Shown here one piece after another: positions 45,436 to 54,732 of a stretch of 64,000 bases of DNA. The notes under the pieces are model-generated. The model saw only the letters and a list, made by a program, of their open reading frames with translations, was not told the DNA's origin and made no database searches. The DNA is taken from positions 1 through 64,000 of the forward strand of contig JBBMRB010000013.1 in the NCBI GenBank assembly GCA_038900335.1, read 5' to 3'. Both the position numbers and the translations under genes were made by a program. Source of the stretch: Rs1 sp038900335 (GTDB taxonomy: Bacteria; Pseudomonadota; Gammaproteobacteria; Pseudomonadales; Balneatricaceae). Position 1 is the first letter of the stretch. Every line of letters starts with the position of its first letter.

Positions 45436-48063
45436 ATGAAAAAGAGTATTGATGATTCGCTACGCGATATGGTTCGCTATTTAGGTGAAGAATTAGGAAA
45501 AGTAATAAAACAACATCTTGGCGATGAATGGTTAGATAAAATAGAAACAATTAGGGTACAAGGAAGGCAGTCATCACTGGGTGATTTAGACAGTACCGCG
45601 GCTTTACAACAAGCTTTTCAAACCATGTCCAATGAAGACTTACTGACTATTGGCCGTGCGTTTTCCCAGTTTTTAAACCTTGCCAACCTAGCTGAGCAAG
45701 AAAACACCGTCGCTTCATTTTTAGATGAAGACCCTGTATCTGTTTTCTTTGATAAACTAAGCTTAGCTGAAAAAACAGAAATGAGTTTGGCTGATGCCGT
45801 TAGTAAACTCTCAATTGAGCTGGTGTTAACAGCACATCCGACTGAAGTCACTCGTCGTACTTTGATATACAAATACGCACAACTTGCTCAATGTTTATCT
45901 GAACTACAAGAAGATAGCTTTCGAAGTGGCGAGCGTGAAAAAATAGAGACACGTATTGTCGAAATTATTAGCCAAGCGTGGCATACCGATGAGATACGTA
46001 TCATCAGACCAACCCCTGTCGATGAAGCACAGTGGGGCTTTTCTGTCATTGAAAGTTCCCTTTGGCAGGCTGTCCCTGATTTTATTCGCAAGTTTGATCA
46101 ACAGCTTGGGGAGAAATTTGATATTCGCCTGCCGCTAAATTCAAACCTTGTCAGGTTTGCGTCATGGATGGGTGGTGATAGAGACGGCAACCCTTTTGTT
46201 ACCTCTAAAATCACCGAGAAAGTGCTACTACTTGCCAAACAGCGGGCAACTCGCTTATTCAAACAAGATGTACACACACTTTACATCGAGCTATCGATGA
46301 ATACAGGCTCAGCTGAGCTTATCGAAAAAGCGGGAACAGAGGTTGAACCTTATCGCGCATTATTGGGCGAGTTAGAGAAAAAACTAACCCAAACTGATGA
46401 GGGCATAGAAGCTTATTTACAAGGTGATCACCACCAGCTCAATGTCGGTATTCACAGCCAATCACAATTAATTGAGCCATTAGAGCTATGCTATCATTCA
46501 CTACATGATGCCGGCCTTGATAATATTGCCAATAGCCTATTACTAGACACTATACGCAGAGCTTATTGCTTTGGTATTAATTTATTAAAATTAGATATCC
46601 GTCAAGACTCTGAGCGACACGCCGACGTCTTTAGCGAGTTAACCCGCTATTTCGGCATTGGTGATTACAACGAGTGGACTGAGCAAGATAAGCAGGGCTT
46701 TCTACTCAATGAGCTACACTCTAAACGCCCACTCATTCCTCTAAATTGGCAGCCCTGTGAAGATGTGCAAGAAGTGCTTAATTGTTGTCGTGTGGTCGCC
46801 CAACAAGATCAAGAAGCGCTAGGTATCTACATTATATCGATGGCACGTGCCCCCTCTGATGTATTAGCGGTGCACCTACTGTTAAGAGAGTCAGGTATTA
46901 ACTGGCCTATGCCAGTGGCCCCTTTATTTGAAACATTAGATGATTTAAATAATGCCCATAGCAGTATGAGCAGGCTGTTAAGTATCGATTGGTATAGAGG
47001 CTACATTAAAGGCCAACAATACGTGATGATTGGCTACTCCGATTCAGCAAAAGATGCCGGCGCACTAGCCGCGGGTTGGGCGCAATACCAAGCCCAAGAG
47101 TCTTTAGTTAACCTAGCTTTAGAGCACCAAGTATCACTCACTTTATTTCATGGTCGCGGCGGCACTATAGGACGTGGTGGCCTACCAGCGCACGGCGCTA
47201 TTTTATCGCAACCCCCAGGCTCGTGTTTAGGTGGTTTGCGAGTAACCGAACAGGGCGAAACGATCCGCCATAAATTTGGTACTGAGCCATTAGCACAACG
47301 CAGTTTAGCTCTATATGCCAGTGCCATTTTAGAAGCGCTGATGCTGCCACCACCGGCCCCAAAAGAGCAATGGCGTGAACTTGTTACTACGATGGCCAAC
47401 AATGCTCGTGATAACTATCGATCTATTGTGAGGGATGATCCTAATTTCGTTGCTTATTTTAGAGCGGCAACACCAGAGTTAGAGCTATCTAAACTGCCTC
47501 TTGGCAGCCGCCCTGCTAAGCGCAAACCTAATGGCGGGGTTGAGAGTTTACGCGCTATTCCTTGGATTTTTGCCTGGGCGCAAAACAGGTTGGTACTGCC
47601 CGCTTGGCTGGGTGTTATGAAAGCATTTCAAACATCATTAGATGAAGGCCAAGAGCAACTAATTATTGAGATGAAAGATAACTGGCCATTTTTTGCATCC
47701 AGGCTGTCGATGCTAGAAATGGTGTTCATGAAAGTAAATAAGCACATTGCCAAAAAGTATGATGAAACACTGGTCGATGATGATCTTCGCTATTTTGGGG
47801 ATTTATTACGTGATGAGCTAGCACAGAGCCAAAAGCTATTACTGTCACTGCTTAAACAACAAAAAGTAATGGAAAAAGACTTACCAGCCAAAGCCTCAAT
47901 GGAAATACGCTCTGATTATTTAGAACCTTTGCATCTTATCCAGATGGAACTACTTAAACGCTCGCGAGCTCAGGCTGATGATGCTGCAACCAATACCAGC
48001 TTAGATAATGCGTTGATGGTCAGTATTGCCGGCTTAGCAACGGGGCTGCGCAATACTGGTTAA
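45436..48063 (+). CDS. ppc: Phosphoenolpyruvate carboxylase
   Basis: This 875-residue cytoplasmic enzyme makes oxaloacetate from PEP and bicarbonate, feeding the TCA cycle. Catalytic motifs are visible: VLTAHPTEVTRR with the essential His, MGGDRDGNPFV, FHGRGGTIGRGGLPAHGA, and VTEQGE. The C-terminus ends in the conserved NTG. Length is close to E. coli Ppc (883). Confidence 0.97.
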   Translation: MKKSIDDSLRDMVRYLGEELGKVIKQHLGDEWLDKIETIRVQGRQSSLGDLDSTAALQQAFQTMSNEDLLTIGRAFSQFLNLANLAEQENTVASFLDEDPVSVFFDKLSLAEKTEMSLADAVSKLSIELVLTAHPTEVTRRTLIYKYAQLAQCLSELQEDSFRSGEREKIETRIVEIISQAWHTDEIRIIRPTPVDEAQWGFSVIESSLWQAVPDFIRKFDQQLGEKFDIRLPLNSNLVRFASWMGGDRDGNPFVTSKITEKVLLLAKQRATRLFKQDVHTLYIELSMNTGSAELIEKAGTEVEPYRALLGELEKKLTQTDEGIEAYLQGDHHQLNVGIHSQSQLIEPLELCYHSLHDAGLDNIANSLLLDTIRRAYCFGINLLKLDIRQDSERHADVFSELTRYFGIGDYNEWTEQDKQGFLLNELHSKRPLIPLNWQPCEDVQEVLNCCRVVAQQDQEALGIYIISMARAPSDVLAVHLLLRESGINWPMPVAPLFETLDDLNNAHSSMSRLLSIDWYRGYIKGQQYVMIGYSDSAKDAGALAAGWAQYQAQESLVNLALEHQVSLTLFHGRGGTIGRGGLPAHGAILSQPPGSCLGGLRVTEQGETIRHKFGTEPLAQRSLALYASAILEALMLPPPAPKEQWRELVTTMANNARDNYRSIVRDDPNFVAYFRAATPELELSKLPLGSRPAKRKPNGGVESLRAIPWIFAWAQNRLVLPAWLGVMKAFQTSLDEGQEQLIIEMKDNWPFFASRLSMLEMVFMKVNKHIAKKYDETLVDDDLRYFGDLLRDELAQSQKLLLSLLKQQKVMEKDLPAKASMEIRSDYLEPLHLIQMELLKRSRAQADDAATNTSLDNALMVSIAGLATGLRNTG

Positions 48064-48157
48064 GCTGAAATGATAAGTTAAGGTAATAAGTTGAGGTAAT
48101 TAACATAACGTTAACTTACCTTAACTGTTACTTAAGCTAGTTAACAGCTACCACTGT

Positions 48158-48184
48158 TTTAGCAGGTGTTACACGCCTGCTAAA
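48158..48184 (+). terminator. Hairpin after ppc
   Basis: Perfect 9-bp stem TTTAGCAGG / CCTGCTAAA with a 9-nt loop, about 95 nt past the ppc stop. No strong T tract follows, so it may stabilise the 3' end rather than terminate. Confidence 0.4.
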
Positions 48185-48341
48185 CCACTCATTTAAAATT
48201 TGGAACTACAGACACTAGAATTCATAACTTGTTAATTCTGCTATATTATCTTAATATTTCACTACTAATGTTAATTCTTGTTTTTTGTTACTCTCTGATA
48301 AAAATTATACTGATATTCACCCCTGTGCTTATAAGGTAGCA

Positions 48342-49157
48342 ATGTTAAAAAAAAGAAGTGTGATACTTACCTCGCTACTGTCTTTAATGATGCCCGGCCT
48401 TGGCCATATGTATGCCGGTAATATTAAAAAAGGTCTTCGCATTGTTGTAGCCCAATTGAGCGTTATTGCCCTGTTGGCATTTTTTGGCGCACTCTCAACA
48501 TTTTATGGTATTTTGGCGCTCATTTTTAGTATCATTTTTATTTATGGCTACGCTCTAGTGAGTTCATTTAAGCTGGCACATAGCAATAGACACTACCAGC
48601 TTAAAGCGTATAACCGCTGGTATTATTACCTGTTGATTTTTATCGCTATGACCAGCGTTAGCGGTTATCTATTTACCAACAAACAGCAGTTTTTAGGCTA
48701 TGCTACTTACCAAGTACCGAGCAGTTCAATGTCACCTACTATAAAACCGGGTGATTTTATAACAGTAGATACTAGAATTAAAAACATTAGCGCTGGTGAT
48801 GTCATTGTCTTTTATGCCCCGCAAGATAACTCGCCAGCAAAGCAGCGCACTATTTATATTAAAAGAGTGGTAGCACTTGGCAAAGATAATATCGCTATTA
48901 ACAACGGCGTGGTAGTGCGCAATCAGCAGAGCGAGAGCATATTACAAGTAGCGACAGCGTTTAGACAACAAGATTACTCGCTCACCATGGCCTTGCAAAC
49001 AGTGGCTGATAATACCCTATTTACCTTGGGAGATTGGCGAGATAATAGTAGAGACAGCCGTCATTTTGGTGCTATTGCCAGCGCTGACGTTATCGGCAAG
49101 GCAACTTATATTTGGTTTGCTGATGACTTGCAACGTATCGGCCGTGCGATTGAATAA
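48342..49157 (+). CDS. lepB: Signal peptidase I with N-terminal membrane extension
   Basis: This 271-residue enzyme removes signal peptides at the outer face of the inner membrane. The catalytic Ser is in PSSSMSPTIKPGD, the Lys in IYIKRVVALG, and the box E motif is LGDWRDNSRDSRHFG. Ahead of the S26 domain lie about 100 residues with three to four membrane segments, starting PGLGHMYAGNIKKG, a pattern of small DUF5683/TM2-like membrane proteins. This arrangement is unlike canonical LepB, so it is probably a second, specialised signal peptidase. I chose the ATG at 48342 (AAGG upstream) over the one at 48285. Confidence 0.85.
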   Translation: MLKKRSVILTSLLSLMMPGLGHMYAGNIKKGLRIVVAQLSVIALLAFFGALSTFYGILALIFSIIFIYGYALVSSFKLAHSNRHYQLKAYNRWYYYLLIFIAMTSVSGYLFTNKQQFLGYATYQVPSSSMSPTIKPGDFITVDTRIKNISAGDVIVFYAPQDNSPAKQRTIYIKRVVALGKDNIAINNGVVVRNQQSESILQVATAFRQQDYSLTMALQTVADNTLFTLGDWRDNSRDSRHFGAIASADVIGKATYIWFADDLQRIGRAIE

Positions 49158-49308
49158 CTCAGAGCGGCCCTAACATAAAGCTCTGACGATAGCCCTTTAA
49201 GCCAAAACACTAATAAATCTGATTTGCACATATTTACTTCTTATTTTCAGGTTATACTGCCAACAATATAGCTATTCTTTTTTGCCATATATTTATAGGA
49301 CAATCTTT

Positions 49309-50805
49309 GTGCTCTCTCGTTTGTTTCTAAAATTACTGATCAGTTTTTTATGCTGCTTAAGTGCGCTGGTTTTAGTGATGTTTTTTATTATTAACAGCTC
49401 TTTCCAGCAAGGTTTCATCAGCTATTTAGAGCAAAAAGAAATTCGCCAAGCACATGCAATGGCTCCTTTTTTATCTACTTTTTACCATCGGCAAGGCAGC
49501 TGGCAAAAAATGCACAGAAACCATAGATTATGGGAGCAAGCACTGCTGAGTGCTGATATTTCACCGCCACCAAAACCACTAGGCGCTAGGGTGCCACCAA
49601 GAAGAGCAAATGATATAAGCCATCAAGACTCACCTAAACCGTTGCGCGATAATACAACTGCAGATAATCATCCGCCTCCTCACAATAAAAGCACTGCAAC
49701 TGAACCTTTTTTTGCACTGCGTATTAGCTTGTATGATAAAGACAAAAAAATCGTTTTTGGATCACCCCAAAAAACAGCTAACAGCCACTGGCTAGCTATT
49801 AATGTCGACCAACAGATTATTGGCTGGCTGTACCTTCGCAGTAATAATTTAGCAGGTAATCATTTAGCTAACAATTTTATCGAGCAACAACAACAAAGTT
49901 TCATCTATATTGCCCTAGCGGTCATCTTCTTCTCGACGTTACTGGCCAGCGTTTGGGCTGTTTTTTTGCAGCGCCCTATTAACAAAGTGATAGTTGCAGT
50001 CAAACAATTAGCGATTGGTCAACACGACAGTAGAGTCAAAGTCTCAGGCAGTGATGAGTTTACTCAACTGGCTATTAACTTCAACCAGATGGCACAAGCA
50101 CTAGAGCAAAATAAAATATTAAGAGCGCAGTGGATAGCGGATATCTCTCATGAATTAAGAACACCTGTATCTGTCATTAGAGGTGAAATAGAGGCGCTAA
50201 TTGATGGTATACGCCAACCTACCCCTGCACGTATACACTCTCTTTATGAGGAAACGACAGCATTAGCGCAATTGATTGATGATCTACACTTACTCTGTCT
50301 GGCTGATAATCAAGCACTCAATTTAAAACGTGAATACTGCGAACCTCTGCATTTGATAACACATCAAATCAGCTTGTTTGATCTAAGGATGCAAAAGAAA
50401 GGATTATCACTTAGCCTAGACAATCAGATAAGCAGCGACGTAAAAATGTATGTCGACTCGCGAAGGATTTCTCAAGTTTTCAATAACTTGTTGGAAAACA
50501 GTTTGCGCTACACCGACAGTGCAGGCCAAGTAAAAGTGATGGTTTATCTAGAGAGTCAGTACATTGTCTTTAGTATCAGTGACAGCACGCCTGGTGTCTG
50601 TGATGATGATTTAAATAAGATATTTGATAGGCTATACTGCGCTGACAAATCAAGAAGTCGCAGTGTTGGCGGCTCAGGGTTAGGTTTATCCATTTGTAAA
50701 AGCATTATTGACGCGCATCAAGGTAACATTTTTGCGCAACACAACAATGACGACGGCCTGTGCATTAAAGTGCAGTTGCCGTGTATTCATCAAGTCAGTT
50801 TATGA
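49309..50805 (+). CDS. BaeS-like sensor histidine kinase
   Basis: The 498-residue kinase has a membrane segment at about 5-28, a periplasmic domain, a second segment, HAMP, and HisKA/HATPase domains. The phosphorylated His is in DISHELRTPVSV, the N box is NNLLENSLRY, and the G boxes are DSTPGVCDDD and GGSGLGLSICKS. The periplasmic part contains YHRQGSWQKMHRN, similar to BaeS, followed by a Pro/His-rich linker with SPPPKP. BaeS senses envelope stress. The GTG at 49309 has AGGA at 49297-49300; an upstream TTG at 49282 lacks one. It overlaps the response regulator by 4 nt. Confidence 0.88.
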   Translation: MLSRLFLKLLISFLCCLSALVLVMFFIINSSFQQGFISYLEQKEIRQAHAMAPFLSTFYHRQGSWQKMHRNHRLWEQALLSADISPPPKPLGARVPPRRANDISHQDSPKPLRDNTTADNHPPPHNKSTATEPFFALRISLYDKDKKIVFGSPQKTANSHWLAINVDQQIIGWLYLRSNNLAGNHLANNFIEQQQQSFIYIALAVIFFSTLLASVWAVFLQRPINKVIVAVKQLAIGQHDSRVKVSGSDEFTQLAINFNQMAQALEQNKILRAQWIADISHELRTPVSVIRGEIEALIDGIRQPTPARIHSLYEETTALAQLIDDLHLLCLADNQALNLKREYCEPLHLITHQISLFDLRMQKKGLSLSLDNQISSDVKMYVDSRRISQVFNNLLENSLRYTDSAGQVKVMVYLESQYIVFSISDSTPGVCDDDLNKIFDRLYCADKSRSRSVGGSGLGLSICKSIIDAHQGNIFAQHNNDDGLCIKVQLPCIHQVSL

Positions 50806-51515
50806 ATCAAAAAACTGTATTAATTGTAGAAGATGAACAAAAGTTAGCCCTTTTATTGCAAGATTATTTAACCCATGCAGGTTATCTTTCGCACTGTATT
50901 TATCGCGGTGATTTAGTGATTGCCTGGCTGCATCATAATCAAGCTGATTTAGTAATACTAGACCTTATGCTCCCCGGTACTGATGGTATTACTTTATGTC
51001 ATGATATTAGAAAGTTTTCATCTATCCCCATTATTATGGCATCCGCTAAAGTGACTGAAATTGATCGCCTAACAGGCTTAGATATTGGTGCAGATGACTA
51101 TTTGTGCAAGCCTTATAGTCTTAGGGAGATGATGTCGCGCGTTAATGCTTTATTTAGACGTAGTGATATACAAACGACAGAGCGTCAACTGAGCAAAGCC
51201 AGTACTATCGGCCCCTTTACTTGTGATAGCGATAAAATGAGCATCTACTTAAATTCTCATTTATTAAAACTAACCACAGTTGAGTTTCGTTTACTAAGTT
51301 ACTTATTACAGCACCCTGACACTGTTTTTTCACGAGATGAGCTACTCAACAATATTTATGATGACTATCGCTTAGTTGCCGATCGCACAATTGATACTCA
51401 CATTAAGAATTTGCGCCGAAAAATACAGCAAATTATTGCAGATGATGTTATCCAATCGATTTATGGCGCTGGTTACAAGCTCGTTTTACCCATAAATAGC
51501 AAGCGCCACCTATAA
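50802..51515 (+). CDS. BaeR-like OmpR-family response regulator
   Basis: The 237-residue protein has a receiver domain (VLIVEDEQKLALLLQDYL, acceptor Asp in LVILDLMLPGTDG, Lys in CKPYS) and an OmpR-type winged helix (VEFRLLSYLLQHPDTVFSR, then DRTIDTHIKNLRRKI). It starts in the ATGA overlap with the kinase stop codon. Targets probably include envelope stress and efflux genes; the small gene that follows may be one. Confidence 0.92.
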   Translation: MNQKTVLIVEDEQKLALLLQDYLTHAGYLSHCIYRGDLVIAWLHHNQADLVILDLMLPGTDGITLCHDIRKFSSIPIIMASAKVTEIDRLTGLDIGADDYLCKPYSLREMMSRVNALFRRSDIQTTERQLSKASTIGPFTCDSDKMSIYLNSHLLKLTTVEFRLLSYLLQHPDTVFSRDELLNNIYDDYRLVADRTIDTHIKNLRRKIQQIIADDVIQSIYGAGYKLVLPINSKRHL

Positions 51516-51592
51516 CTTCATATTTCAATCACATTCTAGCTAAGTACTTATTTTACAATGCATTGTGAAAAAACTTATAAAAGGGTGTCAAC

Positions 51593-52078
51593 ATGATTAA
51601 TAGTATTTCTACTGCAAGCCAAATGCCTAGCTTTGCTATGCAGCAATCAAGTAACCAGCAATTAACGAGTGAGCAAACACAGCTACTTGAAGATACATTA
51701 GCGGATTTAGATCCAAACTCGATGAGTGAAGCACAAGCTCAAACCATAGTTGAAACATTAGAAGCTGCCGGTATTGAGCCAAATGCAGCACTCGCAGATA
51801 GTATGTCAGCACTAGGTTTTGATGCTCAAAGCATTGGTGACCTTGCAGGCGTTAAAGGCGGCGCTCAAGGCTCTATGCCACCTCCTCCACCAAGTAGTGA
51901 CTCATCAGTTGCGCAGCTAGAGCTAAGTGATGATCAATTCAGTGAGCTAGATAGCTTGCTAACAAGCCTGTATGAAGAAGAGAACTCAGAGAGCAACAAG
52001 GCGACATTACTGAGCAATATTCAGCAATTATTACAAGAGGGCTCTTCAGATAGCCCCCTGCTGAGCGTTAAAGTCTAA
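51593..52078 (+). CDS. Small Gln/Ser-rich protein linked to the BaeSR-like pair
   Basis: The 161-residue protein has no signal peptide or membrane segment. Its first half reads LTSEQTQLLEDTLADLDPNS and IVETLEAAGIEPNAAL, a helical repeat-like pattern that I recall from uncharacterised proteobacterial proteins. A short Pro stretch (PPPPPSS) separates this from an acidic helical C-terminus that begins LELSDDQFSELDSLLTSLYE, so the two halves may be related. The function is unknown. Position 77 nt after the response regulator suggests co-regulation. Confidence 0.75.
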   Translation: MINSISTASQMPSFAMQQSSNQQLTSEQTQLLEDTLADLDPNSMSEAQAQTIVETLEAAGIEPNAALADSMSALGFDAQSIGDLAGVKGGAQGSMPPPPPSSDSSVAQLELSDDQFSELDSLLTSLYEEENSESNKATLLSNIQQLLQEGSSDSPLLSVKV

Positions 52079-52140
52079 TCAAACTGATCTTATCTTAGAG
52101 CTTATTTTAACCCTTGCTATTGATGTTGCTAAGCTCCTCA

Positions 52141-52177
52141 CTCGCTCGATTTAACTGACTATGTTAAATTGAGCGAG
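52141..52177. other. Long hairpin between convergent genes
   Basis: A 15-bp stem (CTCGCTC-ATTTAAC type) with a single G/T mismatch and a 7-nt loop. No T tract follows on either strand. It lies between the small Gln/Ser-rich gene and the dehydrogenase gene and may act as a bidirectional transcript end or be a remnant of a repeat. Confidence 0.5.
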
Positions 52178-52246
52178 ATTAGCCGTTCGCAACAAGATTG
52201 CTCAAGCAACACCTCGTTATCAATGCCTTGCATCCAACCTTTTTAT

Positions 52247-53503
52247 TTATAATAACCTGCTAACACAATATTTAGATATATCGATAGCGGACTCTCTTTG
52301 CGCAACCAAATCACTGACTAAGCTCGCTGTCATCGGCGCACAAGTCAAACCTAAATGCTGATGGCCAAACGCATAAATAATACGCTTATTATCAGGTGCG
52401 TAACCTATCACTGGGACGCTGTCACACAAGGTTGGCCGAAACCCCATCCACGAAGTTGCGCTATCAGTATTTAGCTGGGGTATCATTTTTTTAGCACTGC
52501 GCTTTAACACATCAACACGTTTCGCTTGAGGTGGTTTATCTAAGCCGGCAAATTCGACTAAACCGGCAAATCGATAGCCAACACTCATTGGCGTCACGAA
52601 AAATTTTAGCTCGCCATCCATGACAGGCCTATTGACTGTGACATTAGGAGTAGGACACGAAAAATGATAACCGCGCTCTGTTTCCAGCGGAATATTAACC
52701 CCTGTGCTTGTTAACAACCTTGCTGAAAAAGCACCGGCTGCCATCACTAATTTATCACAATAGATTGTTTGGCTATCCGTGGTGATGACACAGCGCGTCT
52801 CTTCACTTTTAATATCAGTTACGCTTTGTTCAATAAAAACACCACCTAATTTAACGAAAGCTCGATAAATTGCAGTGACTAAGGCATGCGGATTATGGAC
52901 AAACGCATGATCGGCAATATGGTGGGCGTATTGATATTCTTTACTTAAACTTGGCTCTAACTCTTGTATCTGATCAGCGTTTAAGTTGTTAATTGAAAAA
53001 CCTAAGCGGCGACGCGCATTCATATCGCCCTCACCTTTAGCAAAGCCTTTTTGGCTGCGATATACTTGCAAGTAATCTGTTTGCACAATTAAATCACTGC
53101 AGCCAATCTCTTCAGCAATCGCGGTAAACATCTCGACTGACTTATCAGTTAGCCGGTGAATATCTTCACCCTTTTCTACTAGATCGCCAGCGAAGCCCGC
53201 TTTTAAATAACTAAATAACCAAGGCACGATTTTAGCTAGGTAGCCCCAGTTAACACATAGCGGGCCATCAGGGTTTAATAACCAGCCTGGTGCTTGCAGT
53301 ACGGTATTAGGATTAGCTAATGGCACAAACGATGATCTGGCGAGTATCCCAGCATTGCCAAAGGAGCAGCCACTACCCGGCTGCTCTTTGTCAACTAGTG
53401 TGACTTGATGCCCTTCTTTTTGCAGTGTGTAAGCAGCTAAAGTACCAATAATGCCAGCACCAACAACACAGACTTCTAATTTATCAACGACTTTATTTTC
53501 CAT
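52247..53503 (-). CDS. DadA-like D-amino-acid dehydrogenase/FAD oxidoreductase
   Basis: This flavoprotein has about 418 residues. The FAD fold is at the N-terminus (VCVVGAGIIGTLAAYTL), followed by SFGNAGILARSSFVPLANP, and the C-terminal GFRPTLCDSVPVIGYA plus AFGHQHLGLTCAPMTASLV. It deaminates D-amino acids to 2-oxoacids and passes electrons to the respiratory chain by family; D-hydroxyproline dehydrogenases look alike. No racemase or proline gene adjoins it. I chose the ATG at 53503. Confidence 0.85.
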   Translation of the reverse strand: MENKVVDKLEVCVVGAGIIGTLAAYTLQKEGHQVTLVDKEQPGSGCSFGNAGILARSSFVPLANPNTVLQAPGWLLNPDGPLCVNWGYLAKIVPWLFSYLKAGFAGDLVEKGEDIHRLTDKSVEMFTAIAEEIGCSDLIVQTDYLQVYRSQKGFAKGEGDMNARRRLGFSINNLNADQIQELEPSLSKEYQYAHHIADHAFVHNPHALVTAIYRAFVKLGGVFIEQSVTDIKSEETRCVITTDSQTIYCDKLVMAAGAFSARLLTSTGVNIPLETERGYHFSCPTPNVTVNRPVMDGELKFFVTPMSVGYRFAGLVEFAGLDKPPQAKRVDVLKRSAKKMIPQLNTDSATSWMGFRPTLCDSVPVIGYAPDNKRIIYAFGHQHLGLTCAPMTASLVSDLVAQRESAIDISKYCVSRLL

Positions 53504-53868
53504 TTCTAATGCTTCAACCTTTGCAAAAACAGTGATAAACAAACTTTAACAACAATCGACTACCTAGTGAGCCATGCGCTTAGTGACAGCTGGCAACACA
53601 TCCTAAGAGATAACATGACAAGAGACAATATTTTATTATTAACACGCAAAAAAAACTTAGCTAAACAGACAAATGTAATCTCAACAACTACTTATAACGT
53701 ATTGAGAGCGAGTTAAATCAGAATAAATAAAGGTGAGCTAGCGATTAATAGGAGGAGTTAATAGACAAAAGAAAATATTAGTTACCGACTTGAAAATACT
53801 GATAGCACTGCAACATTAACATCACTTCAAACGCCGTTAAACACAAACGTTTGAAGCGCGCTGATGTA
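53504..53868. other. Intergenic region with one hairpin
   Basis: No credible gene. CTTCAAACG / CGTTTGAAG (53825-53833 and 53848-53856) forms a 9-bp dyad just past the yehS stop and may end its transcript. A GGAGGAG at about 53751-53757 has no start codon in place. Confidence 0.45.
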
Positions 53869-54330
53869 TTAGCTAGAGCGGTGTTTTGTTTGTAAGCCCT
53901 GTAAGAAATAGCGTAAAACTTGATCTTTACACAATCTAAAATTTTTGTGCTCAGGTTTGCGAAAGAAAGCACTTATTTCATGATTACTCAGTGGAAAATC
54001 TGCTAATTGAAAGATTTCTGCCATATCTTCGCCCTGTAAATTAAGTGCGATTTTTACTTTTCTTAACATAGCATTATTGTTCAGGGTTGTTTCATTTTTA
54101 ACTGGCTCGCCGTCTTTTTTACCGCGCTTTAGAGCGATAAATCCATTTAAAAAAGCTGCTAATTCAACATCTTCACACGCCACAAAATCAGCATCTTCAT
54201 CTTTTTTTAACCACTGGCTTACTTGCTCACGACTTACTTCAACCTCGCCTAGGGCATAGATTTCTATCATTTTCGAGTCGCTTAGATCAAAGGTGTAACG
54301 TATACGTCGCAGTAAGTCATTATTAGTCAT
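53869..54330 (-). CDS. yehS: YehS/DUF1456 family protein
   Basis: This 153-residue protein consists of two DUF1456 repeats: NDLLRRIRYTFDLSDSKMIE with SREQVSQWLKKDED, then NAMLRKVKIALNLQGEDMAE with SNHEISAFFRKPEH. Both repeats resemble a helix-turn-helix followed by a conserved W/F-K pattern. It is close in length to E. coli YehS (156). The function is unknown. AAGG precedes the ATG. Confidence 0.92.
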   Translation of the reverse strand: MTNNDLLRRIRYTFDLSDSKMIEIYALGEVEVSREQVSQWLKKDEDADFVACEDVELAAFLNGFIALKRGKKDGEPVKNETTLNNNAMLRKVKIALNLQGEDMAEIFQLADFPLSNHEISAFFRKPEHKNFRLCKDQVLRYFLQGLQTKHRSS

Positions 54331-54732
54331 AATTAGCCTTGGCTTGATGGGTAAGATAGTTTAGCGCTGATTATACACCATTAAACGTAAGGGCGAATGT
54401 AACTGCAACCGAAAAAATACGATTTTTTATTACAAGCCATGCACTTTTTTGTGATTATATTAGGCTATCTCATTAGCTAAAGCGTTTAAAAATAAAGTGG
54501 CAAGGTGCGCTTAAAGATATCATCCTTTAAAAAATCTTTTTAAATTATTAACTTTCAATGAATTAAAAATCACTATTTGTGTGCTAAAGTGGAACATCAG
54601 CTGTTTATGCCTTTATAAGATAAGTACTCTCTTTTTTAAGATAATTATCACCATATCCAGCAATATTTTTAAAAAATTATTTACCTCTTATACTCCTATA
54701 ATGCCAAACCCTGCCGATATAGAAACTGAGTT
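54331..54732. other. Upstream region of the second chemoreceptor
   Basis: AT-rich, no credible gene. A TATAAT at 54697-54702 is a good -10 candidate; no clear -35 accompanies it. Confidence 0.4.

Noticed and set aside
53751..53757. GGAGGAG as a ribosome site for a hidden small gene
   Set aside because: No ATG, GTG or TTG follows at proper spacing with an open frame of useful length.
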